Shown in pieces: positions 32,777-40,820 of a stretch of DNA of 64,000 bases. Each line of letters begins with the position of its first letter. Position 1 is the first letter of the stretch. The stretch covers positions 1 through 64,000 of the forward strand of contig JAVKFY010000051.1 of assembly GCA_040223615.1 (NCBI GenBank), given 5' to 3'. Source of the stretch: JAVKFY01 sp040223615 (GTDB lineage Bacteria; Pseudomonadota; Alphaproteobacteria; GCA-2731375). Both the position numbers and the translations under genes were made by a program. The notes beneath the pieces are model-generated. The model searched no databases. It was not told the DNA's origin and worked only from the letters and a program-made list of their open reading frames with translations.

Positions 32777-34301
32777 TCACCGCTTGCGGTGCGCGAAAGC
32801 TATCTAACACCCTGAAAACCAAGGACGGTTTCGGAGTTCGAAACCCGCCTTCGCGGACATAGACGAGGCGGTCGTCGAAGGTCATTTTCAGCACCGCATG
32901 ACGCCGTGCCAGATCGCCCTTCTCCCATACCCGCCAAGGGTTTGAGAGAAAGCTCAGGGTGAGTTCGAACATTTCCTCGAAGCTCTTCTTCGGCGCGCCT
33001 TCCGTCTCCAGCTTTTCGGCCATCACCAGGCGCTCGCGCTCCAGCTCGTTGATGCGGGCTTCGTAGCGCGCGACGACGGTGCGGCTCGTGGCTTCGACGA
33101 TGTTGTCGAGCAGCGTCGCGATCTGCTTTTCGATGTCGGCGACGCGGCGGCGAATTTGATCGCGGACCGCGTGCGCCTGCTCGGCTTGCTGGTCCCAGGC
33201 ACGGCGGAACATGTCGAGCGCCAGCTCGACCAGCGTCGATGCCGGTTGCACATCGGCAAGCAACCCCTCGAACTCGCCTTCGAGCACGTCGCGCCGGATC
33301 GACTTCCGCGCGCTTTCGCAGCGCTTGTTGAAGCATGTGTAATAAGCGTGCTTCGCGCCGGTCTTGCTCTTCGACCATGCGGCGGTGAGCGGCTTGCCGC
33401 AGTCACCGCACAGCACGAAGCCGCGTAGCGGAAAATCCTCGCACACGTCGGCGCGCGCGGGCAGCTTGCAGCCTTCGGTGAGCCGCGTCTGGATGCGCTC
33501 GAACGTCTCCAGCGAGACAAGCGGCTCGTGGCGCGCCTTGCGCAGCGCCACGCCCCACTCGGGCCGCTCCAGGTAACCCGCATAGAGAACACGCGTGAGG
33601 ATGCGGTTGACGGCTTCGTTCGTCACCGTGCCGAAGCGCGTCTTGGGAAACTCGGGGAAGCCTTCGAAGAAGCGCTTCACTTCGGCCTGGGTCTGAAACC
33701 GACCGGCGGCGAAGCCTTCCATCGCTTCGGCGATGATCGACGCCAGCGGCTCGTCGCGCAGCAGCACCTTGCCCTCACCCGACGCCGCTTCGTAGCGGTA
33801 GCCAGGCGGACAGGAGAACGTCCAGTAGCCATTGAGCAGCCTTGCGCGCTGGCGGTTGTGAACCTGCTCGGCATTCTTCTGACGCTGGTGCTGCGAGACC
33901 GAGGCGAGCAGGTTCTCGACCAGGATGGAATCGGAGTCCTCGCCGAACTCGATGGACGGGCTTTCCAGCCGTCCGCCCGCGTCCTGGATGGCGCTGCGCA
34001 GATCGAGGTGAGCCTTGATGTCGCGCGCCAGGCGCGAGATGTCATCGATGATGACGACAGCACCACCCCGGCCCTTGCGCTTCCGCAGATCGGCCAGCAG
34101 TTCCAGCATGCCGGGCCGATCGATCAAGCCGCCGGAGACGGCTTCGTCCTTGAACACGGCGACGACGGCGTAACCCTTCATGCGCGCGAATTCGCGGCAG
34201 CGGGTTTCCTGCGAGGCGATGCCGTGCCCCTTGGCGACTTGCGCCGCGCTGGATACGCGGCAGTAGATGATCGCCTCGGCTTCTATGACTTCTCCATTCA
34301 T
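32736..34301 (-). CDS. Large serine recombinase (island integrase)
   Basis: The 521-residue protein has an N-terminal resolvase/invertase catalytic domain: IIYCRVSSAAQVAKG with the nucleophilic Ser, DEAVSGGLIDRPGM, and IIDDISRLARD. Next come a recombinase domain (PPGYRYE, RILTRVLYAGYLERPEWG), a zinc ribbon (CGDCG ... C ... RCES) and a C-terminal coiled coil. Such enzymes integrate and excise mobile elements at short att sites. The frame runs into the complement of the tRNA-Ser 3' end, so the last dozen or so residues (GFEPTMGF) are encoded by the att/tRNA junction. Its start overlaps the stop of the small gene upstream (ATGA). Confidence 0.9.
   Translation of the reverse strand: MNGEVIEAEAIIYCRVSSAAQVAKGHGIASQETRCREFARMKGYAVVAVFKDEAVSGGLIDRPGMLELLADLRKRKGRGGAVVIIDDISRLARDIKAHLDLRSAIQDAGGRLESPSIEFGEDSDSILVENLLASVSQHQRQKNAEQVHNRQRARLLNGYWTFSCPPGYRYEAASGEGKVLLRDEPLASIIAEAMEGFAAGRFQTQAEVKRFFEGFPEFPKTRFGTVTNEAVNRILTRVLYAGYLERPEWGVALRKARHEPLVSLETFERIQTRLTEGCKLPARADVCEDFPLRGFVLCGDCGKPLTAAWSKSKTGAKHAYYTCFNKRCESARKSIRRDVLEGEFEGLLADVQPASTLVELALDMFRRAWDQQAEQAHAVRDQIRRRVADIEKQIATLLDNIVEATSRTVVARYEARINELERERLVMAEKLETEGAPKKSFEEMFELTLSFLSNPWRVWEKGDLARRHAVLKMTFDDRLVYVREGGFRTPKPSLVFRVLDSFRAPQAVMAEGVGFEPTMGF
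32766..32776. other. attL candidate at the tRNA-Ser 3' end
   Basis: The island begins where the tRNA ends. CTCCCTCCG (32765-32773) recurs at 40066-40074, and CTCCGCCA (32769-32776) recurs at 40076-40083. Either could be the short repeat left by serine-recombinase integration. Confidence 0.45.
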
Positions 34302-34642
34302 TCCTGAATCCTTTCCGCCGCCCTGGCAGTGCTCCCGCTCGCGGCCCTCTCGAAATGGTTTTTCTTGCTACGTTTTGATTGTACCGCAGCGCGCGTGGAT
34401 TCAGGTGAGCGGCGCGAGCGTTTTCCACAGGCGTCTTGTGCGGCCTGTGCCGGATGGACTTCGAAGCCGAGCATCACGAACTCGACAATGATCGACCACA
34501 TCGCGTCGAGGAATTCGCGCTTCTGGTCTTCGCTTAAGGTCGAGCCTTCGAGGTGCTTGTCGTAGAGCGCATAGTCGATAGTGAGAGACGGAGCCGCGCG
34601 GCGGGAGCCCTTGTCATTGTCCGTTGCGTTGCGTCCAGCCAT
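34298..34642 (-). CDS. Small hypothetical protein coupled to the recombinase
   Basis: The 114-residue protein has an acidic helical centre (TIDYALYDKHLEGSTLSEDQKREFLDAMWSIIVEFVMLGFEVHP) and a very basic, probably disordered C-terminus. I recognise no domain. Its stop overlaps the recombinase start (ATGA), so it is translated together with it. I infer a recombination directionality factor or other recombinase partner, but nothing in the sequence proves this. Confidence 0.6.
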   Translation of the reverse strand: MAGRNATDNDKGSRRAAPSLTIDYALYDKHLEGSTLSEDQKREFLDAMWSIIVEFVMLGFEVHPAQAAQDACGKRSRRSPESTRAAVQSKRSKKNHFERAASGSTARAAERIQE

Positions 34643-35213
34643 GGCCGCCTCCTTGTCTCTACCGTTTCAACCTATTCCGTGCGCTCCTTTCCTTGTGCGA
34701 CCAGAACATACCATGAACAACATACTCTAATCTTCCGGCGCATACAAGGAAAAGCTTAGGAACCCATTCCTATTTCCCGTAACCGGGAGGGCGTCACCGC
34801 CTGGAATGGGCCCTACTCTTCGAGCTGTCTGGCATCCTGCCCTATGGCGCAAGCCGATGCGGGCGAAAGCACCGCGGATCATGTCACGGAGGCTGAGCGC
34901 GTGAAGCGCAAGAGAGTGCAAAACCTGTCGAGCGGCGGTTCTCGTGGCGTGGGGAAAAGGCAGCAGCGCTAAGACGCGCGCAAGATGTGCGGGGTAATAC
35001 CCCGCCATCTTCTCGGGCCGCTGGCGCGTCCCTCGGCAAGGGGGCGTGCCGCCCCCTGTGCAACCCCCTGCAAAGAGACCAGCAACGCCTCCATCACAGC
35101 AGTTTGTTTGGCGGTGGTCAAAACTCACCGAAGTCGTTACATTAGATATACGGTAATACTTTAACGACTGTAAATATTCGTCTCCAAGCAACATGAGACG
35201 TTCGAGGTGCGTA
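34643..35213. other. Non-coding island segment with inverted repeats and a possible oriT
   Basis: I find no supported gene in these 570 bases. CCCATTCC (34763-34770) is mirrored by GGAATGGG (34803-34810), with TCCCG/CGGGA nested inside. CATCCTGC (34833-34840) fits the MOBP-type nic consensus YATCCTG|Y. Further on, GCGGGGTA (34989-34996) and TACCCCGC (34998-35005) form a 17-bp palindrome. A single origin of transfer for the island relaxase is possible. The AT-rich end near 35140-35190 probably holds the promoter of the cargo gene. Confidence 0.35.
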
Positions 35214-38039
35214 ATGACGTTCGCATTCTGGCGCAAATGTGATTTTCAGATCCATTCCCCGCGAGACCCAAATTGGACTGGGCCACGACCTCTGGGACTC
35301 GGCGATCCACTGGGTACCCCTGGATCAACCGCAACATTGAAAGAGGTCGACCAATCACGCCTACAGTGGGCGTTCGAATTTGTCGATGCATGCATAGCCA
35401 AAGGCCTTGAGGTCATTGCGCTCACGGACCATCACGAAATGGTAATGGTGCCGTATGTTCAAAAAGCGATTGCGGAGCGAAAGACAAGTACTCCTAGTCT
35501 CGACCTCTGGCTACTTCCGGGAATGGAACTAACCGCCAATGGCGGAAAGCAGTGTCTCATCATTTTTGATGCCGACCTCACCGAAGAAAAGAGAAGACAA
35601 GCGCAAGGAAAGCTCGGGATCGAATACTCCGAAGACGATGAGAGGTTGTCGAAGAGTGGAAAGGTATCTCAACTCTCCATTAGTTATGCTGACATCTCCA
35701 GAGAACTCGACAATCTTCCTGGTCTACGCGGACACTACATAGTCCTCCCCAACGTTTCCCAAGGAAATAATCACACAGTACTGGTTGATGGCGCACATGG
35801 TGACTTTCGCCGGATGACCTACGTTGGCGGTTATCTTGACCAAGGCCAGACAATCAATACCCTTGGAGCTAAGAACAAGAAAAGACTATCCGGAACAGAT
35901 AAGACTTGGTCGGTAAGGGAAATCTACCCCCTTCCGACTTCCGATAGTCGCAGTTCAGACTTTACAAACGTTGGCTCAAACAATACTTGGATCAAATTGT
36001 CGGAGCCTACGGCGGAAGCTATTCGACAGGCATTCTTAGGCCACCAATCTCGGATCAGCATTGCGCAGCCACATCTGCCGGCATTGTTGGTGTCGGAAAT
36101 ATCCATCCAAGGTTCAGCGATACTGAAGGATAGCACGCTTGCCCTTAGCCCAGAGCTGAACTCCGCTATCGGCGGACGGGGCAGCGGCAAGAGTTCAATG
36201 TTGGAATACCTATCTTTTGGATTGGGCCGAAGCTGTCACGACGTGCAGCGCGATCATTACTCTGGGACGGATCGTCTCAGCGAGTTAGTGGCAGAAACGC
36301 TTATAGCCAAGAATGGACGTATCATACTGAAAGTCTCTCAAGATAATGCCGTATTCCAGATCGAACGCGGACCAGCAAGTGCATACCAACCGAAGGTGAC
36401 CTATCCAAATGGGGATACTCAGACAGTAACAGTGAAGGAACTCAGATCACTCTTTCCGGCAGTCGTATACAGTCAAGGGGAATTGGCTGAAATCGGGAAG
36501 CAGGCTGGAAAGAAGACTCAGCTTGCCGACCTTCTACAATTTGTGAACCCTGAGTACAAACGTGAGGATGATCGACTTGGCCAGGATATTGAGACGGCCA
36601 AATCGGCGGTGAAGGTCGCTATCGGGCAGCTGACCTCCCATTGGCGACGCCAGGCGAGCCTGCGCCAAATGAAGACCAATCGTGACTCCTTGCTGCAGCG
36701 TGTGCAGGCACTGGAGAAAACGCTCCCCGAGCAATCAGCTGAAGATCAGGCCGCAATTTCTCTATATGAGAAAGCAAGTAACTTTGATTCCAAAGCCCTT
36801 CAGGCGACCAAGCATGCAGATCGGGTGTTGAATGACTTACACTCTCTCTCTACAGAGTTGCAAATCGAACGCGATCTGAGTTCTGACCTGGGAACGAGTG
36901 AGGCAAGTTCTGTCCGCCAAGCGTACCGGGGATTCTACAATGCATTCAATTCAGGCCTAACGAAGCTTAGGCAAGAGCTGGATGGCAAGCGTAAAGGTCT
37001 CACTGACGCTGAAGCAGCCTGGAGTGAGAAGCTGAAGGAGGCACGAGAGGCGCGGGACGCGGCTTTAGAAAAGCTGAGTGAACATAAGACGGCCACTGCT
37101 CAAATCATCAAGCTGAAGGAAGAGATCGCCGCAATCACGAACAAGATTGGTGATCTTGAATCGCAGATAGCGGCGGCCGGGGATCCAACTGCCACCCTCC
37201 AGTCAGCGGTCGAAAAGCTGAAGACGGCAAATCGCTTGAGGGCTGACCGAACGCAAGAATGGGCCAACGAGATAGAGAAACTTTCTAGCGGAAAGATTAA
37301 GGCGGCTGTTGACGCTGACGGTGACATCACAGAGCTTACCGAAGCCTTGGATTTGCTGTCAAAGAAATCAGGCTCTCAAGAGGCGACCCGGATGAAGGGC
37401 CTCGAAGAAGCGCTGGCCAGCAGTTCGGCAGCGGACCTAATTGATCGAGTAAGGTCGGAATGCCTCTCTCTTCTCTATTGGCGCCAGATTGGCGCTGCCA
37501 CAGGGCAGGAGCAGCCAAAGTGCCCCGAGCTCATGAAGATTCTCGGGAATACAGAGAAGATTAGGTCAGCAATGGCAGACCTAATTGATCCATCTCGCGT
37601 CGAGGCAATTAGCACATCAGTCGCGAGACCCGAAATCGAACTGTCCTATTGTGACAGAGATCGAGAGATTTCCTTTGAGAAGGCATCAGAGGGCCAAAGG
37701 GCAGCGGCTCTACTTTTCATGCTCTTGGAGCAGCCAGGCGGACCACTCATAATTGATCAGCCTGAGGGTGACCTAGACAATAAGATCATCACCGATCTAA
37801 CAAAGAAGCTTCATCACGCCAAGCAGAATCGCCAACTTGTATTCGCCAGTCACAATGCGAATATTGTCGTGAACGGCTCTTCAGAACTCGTTGCCTACCT
37901 TGATACCGATAATGTTGGAGATCGAGAGGTCAGTTGTGCAGGTGCGATTGACAAACCTGAGATTTGCGAAGTTATCACTGCCACCATGGAAGGCGGAGAG
38001 AAGGCTTTCAAGGATCGCCAGGAGAAGTACGGCTACTAG
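35214..38039 (+). CDS. PHP-domain/SMC-like ATPase fusion (TrlF/Ppl-like, candidate anti-phage protein)
   Basis: From ATG 35214 (GAGGTG four bases upstream) the protein has 941 residues. Residues 1-280 form a PHP-type phosphoesterase-like domain with CDFQIHSPRD (H14) and ALTDHHE (D72-H74). Residues 315-941 form an SMC/Rad50-like ATPase. It has P-loop GGRGSGKSS (320-328), a coiled coil over roughly 440-760, the signature SEGQRAAALLFMLLE, and Walker B LIIDQPEGDLDN. The pairing matches TrlF-type proteins and the single-gene Ppl phage-defence system as I know them. Its base composition is visibly more AT-rich than its neighbours, marking it as separately acquired cargo of the mobile element. No partner gene is adjacent. 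Confidence 0.82.
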   Translation: MTFAFWRKCDFQIHSPRDPNWTGPRPLGLGDPLGTPGSTATLKEVDQSRLQWAFEFVDACIAKGLEVIALTDHHEMVMVPYVQKAIAERKTSTPSLDLWLLPGMELTANGGKQCLIIFDADLTEEKRRQAQGKLGIEYSEDDERLSKSGKVSQLSISYADISRELDNLPGLRGHYIVLPNVSQGNNHTVLVDGAHGDFRRMTYVGGYLDQGQTINTLGAKNKKRLSGTDKTWSVREIYPLPTSDSRSSDFTNVGSNNTWIKLSEPTAEAIRQAFLGHQSRISIAQPHLPALLVSEISIQGSAILKDSTLALSPELNSAIGGRGSGKSSMLEYLSFGLGRSCHDVQRDHYSGTDRLSELVAETLIAKNGRIILKVSQDNAVFQIERGPASAYQPKVTYPNGDTQTVTVKELRSLFPAVVYSQGELAEIGKQAGKKTQLADLLQFVNPEYKREDDRLGQDIETAKSAVKVAIGQLTSHWRRQASLRQMKTNRDSLLQRVQALEKTLPEQSAEDQAAISLYEKASNFDSKALQATKHADRVLNDLHSLSTELQIERDLSSDLGTSEASSVRQAYRGFYNAFNSGLTKLRQELDGKRKGLTDAEAAWSEKLKEAREARDAALEKLSEHKTATAQIIKLKEEIAAITNKIGDLESQIAAAGDPTATLQSAVEKLKTANRLRADRTQEWANEIEKLSSGKIKAAVDADGDITELTEALDLLSKKSGSQEATRMKGLEEALASSSAADLIDRVRSECLSLLYWRQIGAATGQEQPKCPELMKILGNTEKIRSAMADLIDPSRVEAISTSVARPEIELSYCDRDREISFEKASEGQRAAALLFMLLEQPGGPLIIDQPEGDLDNKIITDLTKKLHHAKQNRQLVFASHNANIVVNGSSELVAYLDTDNVGDREVSCAGAIDKPEICEVITATMEGGEKAFKDRQEKYGY

Positions 38040-38214
38040 TTTCCTGATCGCCAAGCGCTAAGGGGCTTCGCCCCTCGCGCGGGCAAGGCATCCGAACGCA
38101 TCCCCGCTGCGCGGGGCCCCTCGTTCGGAGCCTCCTTGCCCTTGCTACCCCCACTCTTCGCCAGAGCGGCAGGGTTGCAGGTGCAACCCTGGTTCAATTT
38201 CAGGCAGGACGGCG

Positions 38215-39546
38215 CTATCGCTCCATGGACGGGCCGCGCCGTCGTCTCGGGCGCTCCCGCTCAGGCCGTAGCCGATCTTGGCGTGATGGTTCAGGGCGGA
38301 AGGCTGCTTCCGCTTCCGCGCTCAGCTCCATCTGACGGAAGACTTGCGCGTCCTGGGCGAGTTCCCGGCGCACGGCGGCGGATTGTGACCGCTGGCGTGT
38401 TCGGGTCGCTATCGCCTCCCGAGCTTCGAAGGCTTGAGCATGGCGCAGACGGTCGCGCTCCACCTGATCGCGCACCTTCGTCATCGCGGCTTCGCGCGCA
38501 TTGTTCTGCAGGGCCCGCTTGCGCTCGCCGCGTAAGCGATCCCATAGACCCGCCAGGCCGGTTCGCAGGCGGCTTTTCCGCTCCCGCTCTTCGGATTCCT
38601 GCCGAAGCCGCGCCGCTTCCTCGAATGCCTTGCGCTCTGCTTCCTGCTTTACCCTTAGGGCGCCGCGCTGGCGTGCCGCCTCTTCCTTCTCACGGGCTTC
38701 CTTGCTGGCGACCTCGCGCTGGAACTCTTCCATCGTCGCCTGCATGTCGCGGGCGATCTCACGCTTGGCATCGGCGACTGAAGGCAGCGCCTCCATATCG
38801 CCCAGGCGCTCGCGGACGGCGTTGGTTTTGACGCCGACACGCTTGGCGATGTTGTGGACTTCGCCATGGTGATCGACCGCGACATAGCCGCGCTTGTCGC
38901 CACGGGCGAGCCAGTAGCCGCGCTCTTGCAGCGCGTTGGCGAAGGCCGCCTTGGAGTCCGATATGGCCCAGGCATCCTGGAACGCCGCCTTGATTTCCCT
39001 CGGGTCCTCGCCGATCCGCTTGGCCTGTTGCCATTCGGCCAGGGTGAAGTTGCGCGGATCGCGCGCGCCGGTGACCGCCAGGCCCTGCGGCATGGTCCAG
39101 CCATGTTCGAGGTAGAGGTCGCGCGCGACTTCCTGGAGTTTCACCTTCGTATGCGGGAGGTGAACCGCCTTCATCTCCTGGACATCGATCCGGCTCCAGA
39201 CCGCGTGCGCATGACGGCGCAGCTCGCCGTCATCGCCGCGCTTTTCATGGAACACCACGGCGCGGGGCTGGCCGCTCAGACCAAGCTTGGTTTCGGCCTG
39301 ATCGATGGCCCGCCGGAACTCTTCTTCCGAGACGACCGCGCCCATGGGCGGGTTCAGGCTCAGGGAGTAAAGGAACTGCCTGCACTTGGTGCCGCGGCTG
39401 ATCGCGTAGGACTCCTGGAATGCCTCTTCCAGGTTGTCGGCAACAAAGCCGCGCAGCTCCGCCACTTCCACCCGCTCGTTGTTCGGCTTCATGAGGTGCT
39501 GCGCCAGATCGCGCGCACCGCCGCGCTGATTGCCAACGAGGATCAC
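38215..39546 (-). CDS. Relaxase / mobilization nuclease (MobA/VirD2-like)
   Basis: From GTG 39546 the protein has 443 residues. ILVGNQRGGARDLAQHLM, AISRGTKCRQFLYSLSLNPP and the metal-binding histidines H100, H112 and H114 (VVFHEK, RHAHAVWSRID) match a relaxase family common on alphaproteobacterial islands. The C-terminal half is a long charged coiled coil. No tyrosine lies near residue 20, where classical MOBP enzymes have theirs; Y47 or Y60 are the first candidates. Start and mobC stop overlap as GTGA, showing coupling. It would nick oriT so that a helper conjugation system can transfer the island. Confidence 0.85.
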   Translation of the reverse strand: MILVGNQRGGARDLAQHLMKPNNERVEVAELRGFVADNLEEAFQESYAISRGTKCRQFLYSLSLNPPMGAVVSEEEFRRAIDQAETKLGLSGQPRAVVFHEKRGDDGELRRHAHAVWSRIDVQEMKAVHLPHTKVKLQEVARDLYLEHGWTMPQGLAVTGARDPRNFTLAEWQQAKRIGEDPREIKAAFQDAWAISDSKAAFANALQERGYWLARGDKRGYVAVDHHGEVHNIAKRVGVKTNAVRERLGDMEALPSVADAKREIARDMQATMEEFQREVASKEAREKEEAARQRGALRVKQEAERKAFEEAARLRQESEERERKSRLRTGLAGLWDRLRGERKRALQNNAREAAMTKVRDQVERDRLRHAQAFEAREAIATRTRQRSQSAAVRRELAQDAQVFRQMELSAEAEAAFRPEPSRQDRLRPERERPRRRRGPSMER

Positions 39547-39956
39547 GGCGCACCGCCTGACCGCAACCCCAGGGCCTTGACCAGCAAGGCCCGCATTTCC
39601 GTTACAGCCGCGCAGGCATCCCGCAGGGCAGAGCGATCTTCTTCTGCCAGGTGTACCCGCCCGGCTTCCGCCGCCACGGCCAGCAGGCACAGATGCCGCG
39701 CCAGTTCTGACTCGCCGAGCACGCCAAGCACCCGGCCAAGGAGGGCATAGTCGACGGATGGCGAACGCACCGGCTTGCGGCGTTCTTCTTCCGCGCCGAG
39801 CAGCCTGGCCCGGATGTATGTCCCCAATGGACGGCGCCCGGCCTTGCGCTCCAAGAGCGCCCGTTCTTCCGGGCTCAGCCGGATAGGAAACGGTGCGGGC
39901 CGCTTGCGCTTTGGCTTGGCTTTGGCCGCGAAGCTCTCTGAAGTGGAAAGGCTCAT
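39543..39956 (-). CDS. MobC-like relaxosome accessory protein
   Basis: The 137-residue protein starts with a basic region, then FPIRLSPEERALLERKAGRRPLGTYIRARLL, a ribbon-helix-helix-like segment. The second half (LARHLCLLAVAAEAGRV, LRDACAAVTEMRALLVKALG) is helical, as in MobC proteins. MobC binds oriT and helps the relaxase open DNA. It is coupled to the relaxase by a GTGA overlap, and a still smaller frame upstream overlaps it as ATGA. Confidence 0.75.
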   Translation of the reverse strand: MSLSTSESFAAKAKPKRKRPAPFPIRLSPEERALLERKAGRRPLGTYIRARLLGAEEERRKPVRSPSVDYALLGRVLGVLGESELARHLCLLAVAAEAGRVHLAEEDRSALRDACAAVTEMRALLVKALGLRSGGAP

Positions 39957-40102
39957 GGCGCGGGCCCTTCCGGGCCTCGCCCCTTTCGCTCCAGCAGCTC
40001 GTGCCGGAACGGCTTCAACTGTTCTTCGAAATCAGCTAATGTGCTGAAGAGGGAGTTCAAACACGCTCCCTCCGTCTCCGCCACCTGCCCGCCACCGCAC
40101 AT
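39953..40102 (-). CDS. Possible small protein upstream of mobC
   Basis: A 49-codon frame from ATG 40102 ends in ATGA overlap with mobC; its conserved-looking core is LNSLFSTLADFEEQLKPFRHELLERKG. A TTG start at 40060 would keep it inside the island, whereas ATG 40102 lies beyond the candidate attR. I do not recognise it, and coding is uncertain. Confidence 0.35.
   Translation of the reverse strand: MCGGGQVAETEGACLNSLFSTLADFEEQLKPFRHELLERKGRGPEGPAP
40065..40085. other. attR candidate (right end of the island)
   Basis: CTCCCTCCG (40066-40074) and CTCCGCCA (40076-40083) repeat parts of the tRNA-Ser 3' end (32765-32776). To the right the genes become chromosomal in style. The element would span about 7.3 kb. 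The repeat is short, as expected for serine recombinases, so the position is tentative. Confidence 0.4.
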
Positions 40103-40321
40103 TTTTGGTCTTTGCCCTGCGTCGCCGGCGCGTACCAATTCGGTTCGCAGTCTGCTAGAATGGCTACAATAAGACTGGGAAACCCAGCAACGAACGGGGG
40201 CTGACTCGCCACGATGACGGGACATCACACCGTCGCGTGCCCGGGTTACGGATCAACAGTGAGCGTTTCGAAAGCAGGCTGGGTTGTCCGGCGGCTTCGA
40301 AAGTCTCGGGGGAATGTGGCA

Positions 40322-40732
40322 ATGACGGAACGGATGCCGATCAGGAAGAGCTCCCTGACGATCAAGGAGCTGTCCGACGAAGTGCTGGTGCTCGACAGCG
40401 AGAGCAAGGAAATTCACTGCCTCAACCAGGATGCGGGGATCATCCTTGAGGCTTGCGACGGCCGGCGATCGGTGGCCGAGGTGTGCGAGACGGTGCGCGG
40501 CACGACGTCGCCCGACGACGCCGAGTCGTTGGTCTGGGGCACGCTCGCGGCCTTCGAGTCGAAAGGGCTGCTCGCGCCGGAGGCCGATGCCGGGCGCCGT
40601 GCGTTCCTGATGCAATCGGGCATGGCGGCGGCCGCGGCGGCCTTGCTGGTCGAGTCGATGGTCACCCCCGCCGCGGCCGAGACCGCATCGGTCGAGCAGG
40701 ACACTCGGCGCAGGCGCCGGGCTAACGCGTAA
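40322..40732 (+). CDS. PqqD/RRE-domain protein with Tat-like C-terminal segment
   Basis: The 136-residue protein has a PqqD-like winged-helix domain over residues 5-88 (LSDEVLVLDSESKEIHCLNQDAGIILEACDG, then a helix and KGLLAPEA). Such domains bind precursor peptides for modifying enzymes. The rest is unusual: GRRAFLMQSG, a 16-residue Ala-rich helix, then MVTPAAAETA and a tail ending RRRRRANA. This resembles a twin-arginine signal placed in the middle of the protein. An HprK-related kinase and nucleotidyltransferase nearby match the 'HprK-rel-A' type of locus. ATG 40322 is chosen because GGGGGA precedes it. Confidence 0.7.
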   Translation: MTERMPIRKSSLTIKELSDEVLVLDSESKEIHCLNQDAGIILEACDGRRSVAEVCETVRGTTSPDDAESLVWGTLAAFESKGLLAPEADAGRRAFLMQSGMAAAAAALLVESMVTPAAAETASVEQDTRRRRRANA

Positions 40733-40820
40733 CAATGGCGGAGCGCGGCGACGGCGGCGGCGCTGGAACACTCATCACGTTCGCGCGCGACCCGTCGGCC
40801 GAGGCGGCCGGGCCGAGTTG

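Noticed and set aside
34727..35236. 169-codon minus-strand frame in the island's non-coding segment
   Set aside because: Its composition is erratic, with no recognisable motif. It overlaps inverted repeats and the promoter region of the cargo gene. I treat it as chance.
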